From Tanytarsus gracilentus (Eukaryota > Arthropoda > Insecta > Diptera > Chironomidae), in NCBI GenBank assembly GCA_038502055.1, contig JAXRKN010000044.1:1460001-1524000 (forward strand): 64,000 nucleotides of DNA, written 5' to 3'. Both the position numbers and the translations under genes were made by a program. Under the pieces are notes generated by a model. That model was not told the origin of the DNA. It was given only the letters and a program-made list of their open reading frames with translations, and did not search any database. Position 1 is the first letter of the stretch. Each line of letters begins with the position of its first letter. This document shows positions 24,001 to 39,000 of the stretch, piece after piece.

Positions 24001-27000
24001 ATTAGCACATACCTACAAATTCTCTCTTTTTGAATTAACCAACAATTGATTAAATAAAAGCGAACATCCTTTGACTATTTTAGAACAATTTCGCTAACGT
24101 TTTCCATTAATTTACTTTCAGATACTGCTGAAAATCGGCATCGTGGTTTACACAGCGCTCGACTTTAATTTAGCGCAGGATGAAGAATGCATCATTTCGT
24201 CAGATCTGGAGCAGCTAATCAACCTAATGACATATGAAGGTAATTTATGACACTAATTTGAGTCAAACAGTAAATATTGTGAAAATTTCTCACGCAAAAA
24301 AAACAACGCTGATGAAATGGTGTAGATTTAAGGAGCGAAAGATAATTAAGACTAAAATTGGCGAAATATTTCCCACAACACGAACACACACACAGAGAGT
24401 TCATTTACATTGTTGTCATTATTTTTTCATGAGAAATTCTTGAGGGAAATTTTTCACGAGTTGTCCAATGGTATGCGCAGCAATGATATGCGGATGAGAG
24501 GCTATCTCTAATGAAGCGTAACGACTGTATGTTCACAACATATGCAAGAAGGTATTTTTCATCGCAACCATAAGGGTCATTGAATCAGTAATGTAATTTA
24601 AACATGAGCTGATGCTTTGTCGATTACATGTGCACCGCACTTCCATCCCACATTGTTTTCGACAGAGAGGAAAAAAGAAAGAAAATTACAAAGTTTTTTG
24701 CGTCTTTTTAATATATCTCGCGGTTGAAATCTTTCTTCCATTGTTAGCTAAAGATATTCTCTCAGAAAAATAAAAATTGTAATCATAATACGAAAGATAT
24801 GCGGAGGGATTCTTTTCTTCTTCCACATAATTGCGGCATAATCTCGTTAAAATTTCAACAACTCGCTGATGATTTTTGAGTTTTGTTATGCAAAATGAAG
24901 CCGAGAGAGCTTTTTACCTTCAATTGATCGCATTTTTATTGTGTTTGAGATGCTTAATGTTAATGATTTAATTATGACACACCCAAAAGCGAGAGAGAGG
25001 CTTTGAATTATTTATACTGCGGCATAAATGGAGAAATTACTCAATTACTGGAGATGAATAGTGAATTCTCACTTTTATAGAGTTTTAAGAAGAGGTTAGA
25101 AGTTGAAGTTACGGGAATTTTTAATTTGAAATGTTCTTGAAAATTTAATAATCGGTTATAATTTTAATGGGGGTTAAAAAAATAAAAAAATTAATTTCAA
25201 TTTCAAAAATTTAAACGCAACCTTAATTAAGCAGCAGCAACAACATTTTTTTCACGAGTGATGAGGAAAAATTAACACCCGAAAGAGAAAGAGAAATGCG
25301 TTTTTTCCAATCTGTGAACAATTTTTTTTTTGATTGTTTGTTGTATTCTTCTCTCGCACCTAATTTATTCGACCTCTCACTTCACATTTCACTATGGCCA
25401 TTTCCTCTTTTATTTTTCCTCAACAAACACGCACATTTTGAAAAGATTGATACAATTCACACGCTGCTCAGTCGCTTGTGCAGGCAAAATGAAGGCATTT
25501 AAGAATAATTTAAGAGGTCTTTTCACTCCGTCTTCGCGGCTGTTTATTTTCCATGGAATGCATAATTAAGAGCTGTTTGCAACAATGGACTCTCGCAAGT
25601 ATTTCTTGTGAATAGTTTACGGGCGAGAGAGATGTGTGTGAATGTATAGGAAAGAGATAGTTAAAGAGATACATAAATTTAATGACCATTTCCTGCATTC
25701 CGAAAAGAATAATTTACATGGAATAAAAATCTTTAATTCTCACCTCTTTTTCTCTCTCACCCTTAACAGAAGTCGATGACGAAGGCATTGAGCGTGATTC
25801 GGAAGAAATTGACGATGAAAAATATCTGGACTCTAAGGAACTAGACCATATACTCGAGGTGAGTACAGCAGCAGCAGCAAAAAAAATGTTTCAAAACCCA
25901 CACGTGGGTGTTGCCGCGTAACCCACTTGTAACAGATCAGTGTTTGAAAATCAAGTGCATAAAAAATGAGTTTAAGTCAATCCGGACACTTTGGCTGTCC
26001 GTGGCAGTCCTGTTCGACCATTCCTCAAAAATCATCTATGTCAATAGATTCCTGGTCCAATCACGAGTTTAACGATACCCATGAAACCATAGTTCTGAAA
26101 AATGGACATTATGGCTGTCCGTGGCACTACTGGCCGTCCATGATGGACATTCATCAAAAATCATCAATGCCATTCGATTCCTGGTCCAATTACGAGTTCA
26201 ACGATACCCATGAAGCCATAGTTCTGAAAAATGGACATTTTGGCTGTCCGTGGCACTACTGGCCGTCCATGATGGACATTCCTCAAAAATCATCTATATC
26301 TATCGATTCCTGGTCCAATCACGAGTTCAACGATACCCATAAAGCCATAGTTCTGAAAAATGGACATTTTGGCTGTCTGTGGCACGACCATAGGTCACGA
26401 CTCGAAAAATCATGTATGTCAATCGATTCCTGGTCAAGTTACGAATCAATGCCAATCGATTTCTGGTCAAATTACGAGTTCAACGATACCCATGAAGCCA
26501 TATAAGAGAAAATTTGTATGAAAAATGGACGTTATGGCCGTCCATGGCACGACCATAGGTCATGACTCAAAAAATAGTCAGTGCCTGCACATATAGACGC
26601 TAAGAGCTACCATCTGGCGAAAACTAGAAGTCTCTAGCTGGTCCAGGGACCGAGATCTCGCTTGTGCAGACGGACGGACGGACGGACGGACGGACGGAAT
26701 CACGAGCATATAAGCGTTACACCACTTTGTGGGTTACGCTAAAAAGTGTAGCAACATTCAATTTAAATTTGGTCACGAAGCATTATTGAGTGAAATTATA
26801 GAGCGCTCCAGTTCAAGATCATTTAAGTGATCACTTATGAGTGACATGAGTTGTGGTTGTGGCACTGTCAATAATAAAGAACTCCCTCTTTATATATTGA
26901 GTAACAATGTGAATTATAATTCGAACTTTTTTCGCCTCATAATCAAAACAAATGAGCATTTAGTCAATGGTTAAAATATTCATTGAGAAGAAAAAGAGAT

Positions 27001-30000
27001 TTCTTGAATTAAGCTTTTAAAAATATTGACTTTTGCCTGGATGTTAAATTTTAATTTAAAAGTTGGTGAGATATGAAAAACCATATAAATTAATCTTAAA
27101 ATTTCCAGTGTAAAAGGCTTCATTTAATTTTAAGACTCTTAGTTTCAAAATAAAGTGTCCATCCCTCGCCAGGCAATGATCAATTTTTACAACGCGGCAG
27201 TGAAGCAAAATAAAATTGGAGTAAAAAAGGCATGACGTTGCAATAGATTTTATTGCGTTGATATAAATATTTGCGTTAGCATTTTTTTGTAAAGCTAAAT
27301 GGATCGCGTTTCATGAGACAAGTCAGCAATGAATTTGTAGAGTCAACTTGGTACATAAGAAACTAATTTATTGCTACAATCCACATAAAAAAAAGTGTTG
27401 TTGTTCTACAGTATGATGACGAAGTCTCGCTGGGAGATGCGAGGGCATCAAAGGCTTTTTTAATGTGACTTTCAAGGTGTCGTGAAGTTAATTTTTAGAT
27501 GTCATTGAGGAAATAATTAAAAAGCTACAAAAATAAAAAAAAATGTATTCTATCAACAATGGGCATGAGTGCGATTCATTACCGCTGAGACCTCCAATAT
27601 ATCAATATAGATAGCGAACATACACGCATCACCTCATGTCATGTCAAATGATAAACTTTTCATGACTCACATCTGATTAAAATGTCTTTCTCTAGATGAT
27701 GAAATTACGACTTTATTAAAAAAAATTAATCAAAAAAAATATTTTGAGCTATCACGCAAACAAACAAATTTAAGATTTTTGATGAGATCCCAAAAATACT
27801 TTCTTGTAAATTGGGCACGATTGCCTTGTTCTCCTTTTACCATCATCATCAGCACTCTCGGCAGCCAGGGAAAGGTATAATCTCAATATTTATGTTGTCA
27901 CTACCCGCCGAAAAGCATGCAAGACACTTGTTAATTTTTAAATGAGCGTGATGCAGTACGAGAGGCTTAAAAGCACTACACAAAATGTCACCGTTTACAC
28001 CATAAATAAATTTTTCATACTCTTGTGATCTTGCAAAATCTGGCAATTGAATGTTGAATTGATTTGTAAAATGTTGAAATGTAATTTGGAGTGCAAAAAA
28101 GTTTTTTGCTGTGTGAAATTTTTTTAACACTTTTCATATTAATTTGTTAGGTTTTAAAAAATGCTGATATAACACTAACATAATGATTTAGAACAATTTT
28201 TCATATTTTTGACGACTTTAGATCAAAGAAACAAATTTTTGATTTTAAATTTTTTTAATACGTTTCAAAAAAAACATTTACAAAAATAGAACTCAATTAT
28301 AAAACTTAAAAAACAACAATTCAAAATTAAATTTCGCACTAAATTTCATAAGGAATATTCATTCATAAATATCAGATAGTAGATAATAATTTTCGATTTC
28401 ATAAACATCATCGGAATGTTCATTGTTGAAAATAAAAAGCTACAAATTGACTTGTGAATTATGACAGTGGAATTTTACGTAACAAACAGAGGAGCAAAAA
28501 AAATACACCCGAGAAAATCTCTTTTTTGTTGTCAAATAATATTTTTGGATATTTATCATCAAACAACACCATTGACTCTCGGTAGTTCGACACAAAATGA
28601 TTGGATGAAATATAAATTGATAATTTGCCAGCGAATTAGTGAGCGCATTAAGCAATGATTGAAACATTTTCAACCCAATTAATTCACATAAAAATCAGCT
28701 GATGGACGATGTTGTGAAAATGTCCAAATATCACCCAAGGCGCGAACGTATATAAAATAATTTAATATGGAGATGACGACGTGTGGAAATAAGATGCGAG
28801 CATTGACGCCGACGACATGAGTGATTGTGATGAAAATTTATGACGCATGCTGTGTCTGTGTGCCAGAGAGGAGCATCGAGTTAGATAACAACTTAATCGC
28901 TTTAAAAAGAAGAAATTTCAACAATATTTGTCATCACGTGGGTGGCTAAATTCTTCTGTGATGACGTTGGGATAAGGCAATTGTTTATTAAACGCCAAAC
29001 AAATTAGCAGCAAAATAAAAAAGCTTTTATGATTAATTGCGCTCGAAGAGAGAGAAAAAATTTCTCTATTTTGGGAGTGTTGTGACATTCACGACAAATT
29101 GGTGGTGCGCGTTTAACAGCAGAGGAAGTAGCTTAATGACTTTTAGATCGGCTTTTTGATGAAATGTATTGGGAATAAATTTATCTCTTCCTCTTGTGGT
29201 AATTTATCATTAATTTGAAGTTAAGAGTGTCAAGGAAAGCTTTTGTGGAGAAGACTGTTGAAGGTTGTTCCTTAATGAGATTCTTGTTAAATGAGATGTT
29301 TAAAAAATTTACCCAAAATTAACGGCGCAAAATAATTTCAACTCAAATCTAGTTTTTTCTTAATTTGGCTCAAATAGATTAAAAAAATTAGCGCTCAAAT
29401 TTCTATAAATTAAAAACTAATATGAATATTGAGCAACCTCAAAAAAAACTCTAAATTACATCGTGTGAAAACCCTTCAATTTGACTCCAAAAAAAGCAAC
29501 GAAAGCATTTCGAAATAAATCGATCGTGAATTTCAAATTTCATGCCCTTGTCGAATTATTTCAATGAGTCATCACATTTTCAATATATCACAAAAGAAAG
29601 AGCTTAGAGAAATTGGGACAGTCGACACTCTTCAAATAATTTATTTCTCTTTTTCTTTTCAGTATCATTAGACTCGTGGACCTAATGACATAATTCTCTC
29701 AAGAAAAAATAAAGAGTTTCGACAGTTATTTCGTCGCTCGCCCATCAAAGCGAAAAAAAAAGTCATTCATCAATTTTTACTTCCATTTCCTGCTCAATGG
29801 ATGATGATAATGACTGTCGAGACTTGATAACTGTTTCCATGCCTTCAGAATTATTGTCATTCGTCGCTGAGCAGGTGACACAGCATGATTTTCTCTCCTT
29901 TGTAGCTCCGATGAGTTTTTCTGTGTCAAAGCAAAATGTAAACCGCCCTAATTTCGCATCGTTTGCCGATGACAAAAAAATGTAATTTAATTCACTCTCA

Positions 30001-33000
30001 TTGAAGCAATGTTGAGGCTAATTAAGATCGAAAATCATCCAATTAATTGCTTCTTTTTCTCTCTCTCTCTTCAATTCCACTTTGTGTATTTGTGAAATGC
30101 TTTATGGCATTGCTCTGTGTTATGTTGTTTTCATGCGCGATCTATTGAGAGCAAGTCGGCAATTATTACCTCTTTTGAAGATCAAGCTCAGTCGCGTATT
30201 AACACGATTGATTGAAAAATGGGAGTCGACTATTCAATGAATGCACATGTGAAAAGAACATTTGAAGGGATTTTTGCAAAAAAAAATATTTAGAATTTAA
30301 TTTGTGTGGTTTTTAATGAAATTCTAATTTCAAATAAAGCCGTTATAATTTTTATGATTTATAAAACTTTTGTTGCCATCAAGTTCTTGCATAAAGCCCA
30401 TCAACTACTCAACCATTGACTTGGAATGTCGTCGCAACGAGCGAAAATGAAGTTGAAGAATGAGAAGAACTTACCTTTTTTGAAATTTTACCGCGCAACT
30501 CGATTGAACGAGATTTTCTTATTAATAAAGAAATTATTGCTCATTGACTCGAATATTAATTCACATGTGAATGGCAAAAGCACTTGCAGCATTTGAAAGA
30601 AAAAAGTGAAAAGAGTTTTTCAATGTGCTGAAAGTGAATTGTGACCTTAATTTTATTTTTATTTCACTACCGCTGTTGGATGTATGCGGGCCACCCACAC
30701 GAAATGATATCGATCCGACCATGAGAAACGACGATTTCATCTGTTAATTGACTTCTGGTTAATTTATTAACTAATTTAGCATGTGTGGATGTTTGTTGTC
30801 TTTAGCATGGAATGAGGAAGGTATCGACTCACACACAGTGACTTTATGGCACTTTCAATCGTTAAACGCCTTCTTTTCCTCGTATGAATTTCAATTGAAA
30901 CAAATGCAAATTAATAAATTTAAATTCTAAGCGCAACCTAACCAATTAACAATCGATCGACATGACTTGGCACGATCAGTGAATTTTGAACGTGTGCGCA
31001 CCTCAATTCATACAATAGATTGTAAAGATGTTACTTTTTTTGTTTAAAAAAGTCCATAAAGTTCAAACAATAAATAAAAGAGAAGAATTGAAGAAGCGAT
31101 TTTGAAATCTGGGGTTGAGCATTTGATTTTTTCATATCACGATTACCTTTCATCGACCTCAGCCCAACTCCTTAAAAAGTAACCAAACCGTTACGCAACC
31201 TTTTCGTAATTAAAAACTCCTAAATTTGCCATCCATTGTCCCTCCATAACATTTCTCGCTGCACGACATCTCGAGCCTTATAAAAAAAAGTAAATGCACG
31301 AAAAAACAAAATATTTTGAATCTCTTCACCTTCACTCCATTTCGATTCATTTCTTCTTTTTCTTTCGTCGCTTCGCGTCAAAAATCGTTCAATTTACCAG
31401 AACAATAACAGCAACGAAATTTTTATGCTCATATTTTTTTTCTTGCACCTCATTTGAATGTCGATGAAGGCAGGCAGCAACTTCGGCAGCGGCAATAATA
31501 ATACATTATGTAATATATATCTGAACACTTTTTGAACTATAAATGAATTTCGTGTCGGCACAAAAAGTAAATATTGAGCGTGGTGTTTAGTTCCACATGT
31601 TCGCCGTTGCCTTGCTGCACCTTATGACTCATGATATTCGCGGAGAGGAATGAGGTTCATAATGCGACAAGTTTTTATATTTTTTTTTTCGCAAAAGATT
31701 TTTTTCATGCGCGCGCTCTAAAATTGCGCAATTCAACAATATTCGATCATGATATTGTTGAGCGACTTTTAATTGCAATGCGGATCAGCCCCGTTTTTAT
31801 TGTGCATGTGTGTCTGCTACACGACGACATATCATGTGCATTATTGTAAATTGTGAATGTCGTCATGAAAGCATTCTTTAGCTCATTAACGAGAAATAAA
31901 AAAAATATTTGCATAAAAACCTTGAGGGGTAAAATGGCTGTAGGGATGATTGAAAAGTGCGTCACATTTTTGTTTAAGTAATTTTTATTATTTTTAGCAA
32001 GTTTTTATTCAAACTAAAAAATAATTATTAAAAATTTATTCCTTAAAGTGTGACATAATTTCTAAAATATCCCACCTTTCAACATTGTGCGACACCCGCA
32101 GTAAAAGCTAAAGTGGAAGAATTTCAAGTCGTAAAAATTGCATAATTATCACCCGAAGAGTTTATTTGATGAACTCCTCCATAAGATGCTGCATCTTCTC
32201 AAAATTATAACTTTTTTCATCTCGAAATCGATAAATAAAAAACTTTATGAGCTGTCTGAGATATCAGCAGTAAGCGAAAAAATATGAAATTAAGATGTAT
32301 TAAAAAATTTATCTTTTTCTCGCACCGCACGGCTCATTGATGGACCATTAATCAAAAGATAATGTACAAGCTCATATTCAAATGCGCATAACTAGGTTAG
32401 TCGTGTACACACGAAAAAATAGTTTATACATTTGAAATAATAGAAAAAGAGTCGCCTTATTGACCACAGATATTTTTTTATGTAAGCTCAAAGCATTTGA
32501 AGCGCCACTTGAGCTTCACTCTCACTATTTTTTTTTGTCCTCGGGGTCAAAAGTTTTTATTTCATTTTTTTTAAATTTAAAAATAATTCAAGTTCATAAT
32601 TTTTGATAAATCTATCGAAATTTTTCATCATAACTGCTTCGAAAAAAAATATTTCTCACCAAACAACTTTATTTTTTTCTCTCATAAACCACCGAATAGA
32701 ATTTATGGATCCAACAATTGATCTCTGACACATGCCGCGCAATATTCGCAATTTTTACAATCACGAAATTGAATGGAGGAAAAAAGTGTTACATTGAAGA
32801 TCAAGTTCAATGAGTACTGCCCGCTCTCTAAAATGACTATGACGAATTTCCATCGACTATTTCTTAAAGATTGTTGTTGCTGAATTTCTTTTAATTTGAT
32901 TGATCTTTCTAATATCTCTCTCTCTCGTATTTCTTTTACAGTTGTGTACACCGCGTGTGTTACCATCAAGTCCCGAGGATCATTATCGTGCTGTGTGTCG

Positions 33001-36000
33001 AGCTTTAACAACGGAAAGCATTGAACTTCGTGTCTTTCTCACTAAAGTCTTAACCAATGATGCTGAAGCATTGAGAATCAAAGCCGATGCTGTCTCATCG
33101 CGTCAGGAATTGGCGAAATTAAACTTCTCAGATTGGGTGAGTTTGTTAAACAGAAAAATTCCATTAGACACGCGTTACGCGATAAAAACATACATATATA
33201 AGTTTTATACTTTTATTCGGGCCCGAGGCTGAAGAGGTGCGATAAGCCCACAATATAATAATTTCCAGTTTCTTTATAATAATAAAAAAACATTTAAATG
33301 CTATTCAGTGATACTTTTTTTTTGTAATTCGAAGAAAAACCAGAAATGCATACATGCTGCTGCGATTCATAGTGAAGGAGAAAAAATTAACTTGTCGGTT
33401 GTCGCAATTCACATTATCAACCTAACATTGATCAAATTGATTGTTGATTAGGAATGGGAAATTATGTAAATTTTCATTTTATATCCAATCTCTTCTCTCA
33501 TTACATGATAATTTCATTAGACAATTTAATGATCAGCTCTTTTTTTTGAGGGCATTTGCGCTTGTGATATTTATTGCGGGGTAATTATCTAATCATTTGT
33601 TATTCATTAGGCGGTGATGAAAAAAATTTATTCGAGTAATATGATTTGACAATTTAATAAAGAAATTGCGGTTTATAGGTTAGATAATAATTAGTTGATA
33701 AGATTTAAGTGGGTGTGACAGTTTTTAAATTTAAGAGATTGAAGACCCTTCAATTGCTTCCTGAATTTTTAATCCATTTAAGGATTAATTTAAATCACAT
33801 TAAGGATTAGTTTTAATCCGTGGATTAATTTATATCTAGAGTTTTAAGTAACACGCTCAATGTGTTTGGATTTAATTTCTTTCAAAGTCAATTCTAACTC
33901 GCTTTCATTTAAATATTTTCAACCTAATCATCCTCTCTTGTATTCACAACAATATATTTAATGATAATTACCAACAGCAATTTAATATTTCTATCTAGAT
34001 GGTGATAAGATAAAGCATTACTATATCGCGAGCTCTCGTGGAGGAATAAATTGAAAGCATTTGTATTTTAATTGTAATTGATGGTTGTGTGTGATGTATG
34101 TTGCGAAAAAAATGTAGTTTAATAGAGCTTTTGATGATGTCTAATTAAGTTTAGTGCCGGCATTAGCCGTAAGGTGTGTTTTATATCCTCATCTGATCGT
34201 AATAAAGTGATTTGACTACGCACAATAAAATTATGCTGCAATATAAATATTATTGCGTAATCGCGTATGACATGAGCAATTATTCAATGCTCACTCGGAC
34301 TGCGAGGAATTTTCTTCTTTATCCTCACTGTCATTCGACTGCAGACGATTTTGATCCGTGATGATTAATTGATGAGAAAGAGATTCAAATCCATTTTCAC
34401 ATCATAACTGTCTTGACTGCACGCCATGTGTGTGGCGCATTTACAATCAGATGAGCGGTCTGATGTGTTTGGATTGTTAAGTACGCTATGAAAAATTGCT
34501 CAACAATTTCTGATCAGTTTCTTTGTTTTGAACGAGATAATGTTGATGATGCCTTTCGACAACTCAAAAAAAATTTTATTATGCTGCTCGAAAAATTATT
34601 ATTAAATGGTTTTTTTTTGTGGTTTTCGCTAATTTTACAACCGCACAGTCACTGCCTTAAAAACACACGCACCGAGCTATTAACATAGAAACAGAGTTGC
34701 ATAATTTTTCTTATTTCTTTCACCTCTCACTAGACACCATTACGCTTTGCTCATCTTCACAATGGTTAATTAGAGAAGAATTGCAATGAATTTACATCAT
34801 CAGCAATGTTATTTTGATTATGTTTTTGCGTATTTAAGAAAAACAATTTTCTCGGTCATTGAGACATTTTTTTAATGTGCAAGATGATTTCACCTTGATA
34901 TGCAATGCGAATCACATACGAATTCAGCATCCATCTTATGCGTGCATTGAAGTCACTTGATTTATGTTGGGTGCATAATGATGTGGTTTCATATTACATC
35001 GAAGAAACAAGGGATGTTTAAAAAGTCTCTAAAAAGGGTCTGATTTGGAGTTTAAATTTTTTGTCTCCCACCCTTGAACAATTTAATAAAAGATGATCTC
35101 AAAACCATACAAATGTCCTCAATCATTTTTAAAAAAATCAAATATATTTTCCACCCTTGCCTCTGCATATTTTTGGCTTCATGATAAAACTCTTTGTCTT
35201 TTATCACGCTGCAATTTATTTCGAGGATACTCCTTCAATCCATTGTTAATGTCTCATTCGCTCTCCTTATAAAAATGAAAGTTTTTCATGCTGCAATGAT
35301 CCAGCAAAAAAAGTGCTTAACGAGCTACTGCTTATGATTTCAATAGATATAACAAGAGAATCACATTGTTCATGCCGGAACTTTTTTCCCTCCTCGAATT
35401 CATTAATAATGAGGCGGGCGATGAAATGAGATGAGGTTCAATCTCCGCTTCCGAAAAGAGATGTAAAATTTTTCTTCTTTTCCTCGACTCGCTATTAAAA
35501 AATAGATAGGAAGAAATCTAATAAGTAACGTGTCGATTGACTCTCTCTCTATAAAATATATTAGCGAGACAATGAGCAAATAAATTGATCATTTTTCACG
35601 TAACTGTCAAATAGGCATGCGTCATGTGTCAAATAAAAAGGCAAAGTGATGGCAAAATTATCATCGGCGCAAGTGACCAGCAGCAGAGTGGATTAATTAA
35701 TTTTAATTGAGTTTGGCAGGCGGGACGCGACAACTCGGCAATTGAATTATGTGTTGAGACTGTCTCCAATCTCTCACTGGCTGATACGGTTGAAGCTGGT
35801 GAAATGTGCAATTTAATTTATTTTATTCAAAAAAAAAAGAGATTGATACATTTTATTTTCGTACCGAGAAGTCGTGCAGCAGCAGCAGCTCAGTAACATA
35901 AAAGGGTGAAAGTTACACAATTTCAAGTCACATTCATTAAAATATGTATATGCACACACAACGTCTCTCTTTCTCTGGCTGAACATTTTTATAATTTTTT

Positions 36001-39000
36001 TTTTGACAAATAAAATTGCAGACGTCGACAAGAGAGACTTGACAGTTTCCACAAAAAAAAATGTCTTTCTCCTTGAAACAATCTTTCTCTCTCTCTCTCT
36101 CTTGCGAGCATTCACGTAATGTAATGTGTGTAAAATTTCTGGATGCTCATGCTCTACATGCCATATGACATCATGATATGCGGCAAGTTACGGCACAGAA
36201 ATGTACTTACATTTTATAACCCGGCAGTGAGGGTGGGACACTCAATCTTAATTAAATTTTATTAATATCTTTAACTTTATAGAACCCTCTCAAATTTTAA
36301 TTATTTCCCAAAACACCCCAACTCAGTTCTTCTTTCAATTAAAGTGTTCCACCCTCTTGACCCCCGCATAGACATATTGTGGCAGTGAATAATTTGTTAA
36401 GAAAAAAGAGTAAAAGTGAAATGCGATACACTTAATTTAATTGGTGGTGGCAATTCCACTCTCACTATATCTTACATTTATTTAATTTAAATGACTTTAT
36501 GGCCATTGACATACAAAATAAAATTACGTAAAAAGCGAAAAAAATTTTAACGTTCTCATTGATTGAGTTGAAGGCGTCGATTAACCAATTAAAATCTAAT
36601 TTGCATTTTCAAAATGTCCTTACAAGGATCGGAGGATTTGGCACGAAATACAAGTATGTCGTTTGATTTTATTAATTAGTTGGAAGTCAATTAAGAGCTT
36701 TAAATTATTGTTGCTAGATGTTAATAACTTTTTTTACATCACTGACACACAAAGAGAATGAACCAGTTTCCTCTCGATATCGCATGCAATTGCAAATAAT
36801 TAATTGATTTTTTCCTCTCCCTCCCACTTGGCATGCATGCTCTAATTTATGATTTTGCATGTGTTTGCGATTTCCTTTATGGAAGCTCAAAAAAAATTTA
36901 TATTAGTTCGAATAATTACAAGCAAATTTACAATCGTCATTGGCGCTTATCCATTATTTGAAATCTCCTTTGTATTGCATATATTTTTTTTTATATTCGC
37001 ACATGAAAGTGTATGCAAACAATTGAACGAGAGACTTACAAATGCACTTGATTAAAATTTATGCTCTTCCGGTATATGTTGAGAGAGTGAGGATCATTAA
37101 TCTGTTTGGATGCATCTTGATTAGTGATGTGGAGTGTGGAAGATACACTGAAAGAAATTTTTTAATTTTTTAGCAAAGACAAAATTTTTTTATACCTAAT
37201 TTTTAACCCTTTGATAAATTAAAAAACTATCGTTTAAAAAATTTAAAAAAATTCTCTCAGTGTATTTCTCAATTTCTGGATTTCTGCACATTCACACTCC
37301 ACATGAAAATATTTTTTATTCGCTCAAAAATTGCATAAGTCTCAACACTTAATAATCTCACTATGAAAGTCGCATCGTGTTGTGATAAAAATGATTGTTT
37401 AAAATCAAAATGACGATATTTCATGTTTAAAACTGCTCTCGAACGACAATTACCGACGCCTCTAAATGAATTGGGTCCAATTTTTACTTTCATTATGATC
37501 TTTATTTCTCTTTAACTTCACTGCGCGCTCCATTGAGCTTCATATTAATGACAGTGATCATGCAATGCTCATAAATTTTATGAATGGGCAACTTTGTAAG
37601 ACAAGATTTTAGCATGTGCGCACGAAAGAGATCAGCAGGAGAGAAGTTTCCTCCGCATACCGTTTCGTGCGACAATTTGCTGCCGACTTCCTTTGTGTCA
37701 TTTTAGAAAAAAGCTCTCTCGTTCATTGTTTAGCAATTTTGAGCAGCATGATTCACATTTGAAATCGAAAGTGTTTAATTAATTGACAGTTAATTTGAAA
37801 TTTGTGTCTCAATTTGAAAAGCTTGTTGCAAAAAATAAAAATATTTTAATTTATTTAAAAAAATGTTAACATTTTTGCAAGCTGACTCTCAAATATTTCA
37901 CATTTACAGCACTTATGTGAATTTTTTTCTTTGTTTCGGTTTTAAAGAAATTTTTATTCATTATTTCGCGCATATATGCACGATGAAGAAAAATTGCTTT
38001 ATTTCACAGTTCAACAAGTAATTTTTTTTCTCATTCACCATAAACTAACATTTGTATTTTTTTGTTGTTTTATTTCACGTGACTCATAGGCGAGATTTTG
38101 GATGCAAGTCGTCGACGAATTACGACGCGGAGTGAGACTAAAGAAAATCAATTTCCATCACACGCCTACGGAATATGGCCTGACACCGTACGAGATATTG
38201 ATGGAAGATATACGATCGAGGTGAGAACATATGTCGACTTACCATCATCTGTGTATGCTTACTAATTAGATTTCATTGCCAATAGGAAATATCAATTGAG
38301 AAAAGTGATGGTGAATGGTGACATTCCGCCGCGAGTGAAGAAAGATGCACAGGCGGTCATCCTAGAATTCATTCGATCACGTCCGCCACTGCGAAAGGTA
38401 CGACATCATTAAAAGATTTGATATCAATTTTGAAAGAAACATTTTCTACCGTGTGACTTGATACGAGCTTCCGTCACTTATCAATATATCGCTTGTTTTC
38501 TTTCTCTCTCTTGCACTAATAGGCAACCGATAGGAAATTGGCACCGCTGAAACGTAATCCATCACCACGTGAGCAACTGCTCGACTCAATAAGAAAAGGC
38601 AGGGTGCTGAAGCCAATTGCACCGGGACTGAAAAATAGACGTGAGTACCGACTTTTATTAATTACTAAATTATTACTGAAATGCATTAAGTATAAATTAT
38701 CGCCATTACTAATTTGTGTCTTCATATAGGCTCGATTTAATGAAGCGAGTCAAGAAATTTTCAAGAATTCAAAATTTTTATGTACTCAATTCCGGCTCCA
38801 AATAATTAAATAAAAATTAATTTCTCAAACGATTTAGATAATTTCAATTTCTATTGTCGCTCTCGAGTCATTACATGGAAAGCATGTCACCTGATTAATT
38901 GATTAATTAACTCATTACATGTTGTAGTATGCATGCGCATAACACATAATAGCATGTGCGTAAAGAGTTGAAGTGAGCGCTATAAAAAGCAATAGCAAAA

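Larger units (their letters stand above)
25859..32941. other. Spire intron 3, carrying a DINE-like element
   Basis: A 7.1-kb intron. Its first kilobase holds the non-autonomous element described separately (25894-26745), beginning 35 bp after the donor. The rest is AT-rich with many short homopolymer and CTCT tracts and no supported gene. Confidence 0.8.

Noticed and set aside
25966..26505. 180-codon open frame with a 43-residue repeat, as a gene
   Set aside because: It lies inside a mobile element, its period equals the 129-bp DNA repeat, it has no splice or start context, and the other copy of the element does not keep the frame.
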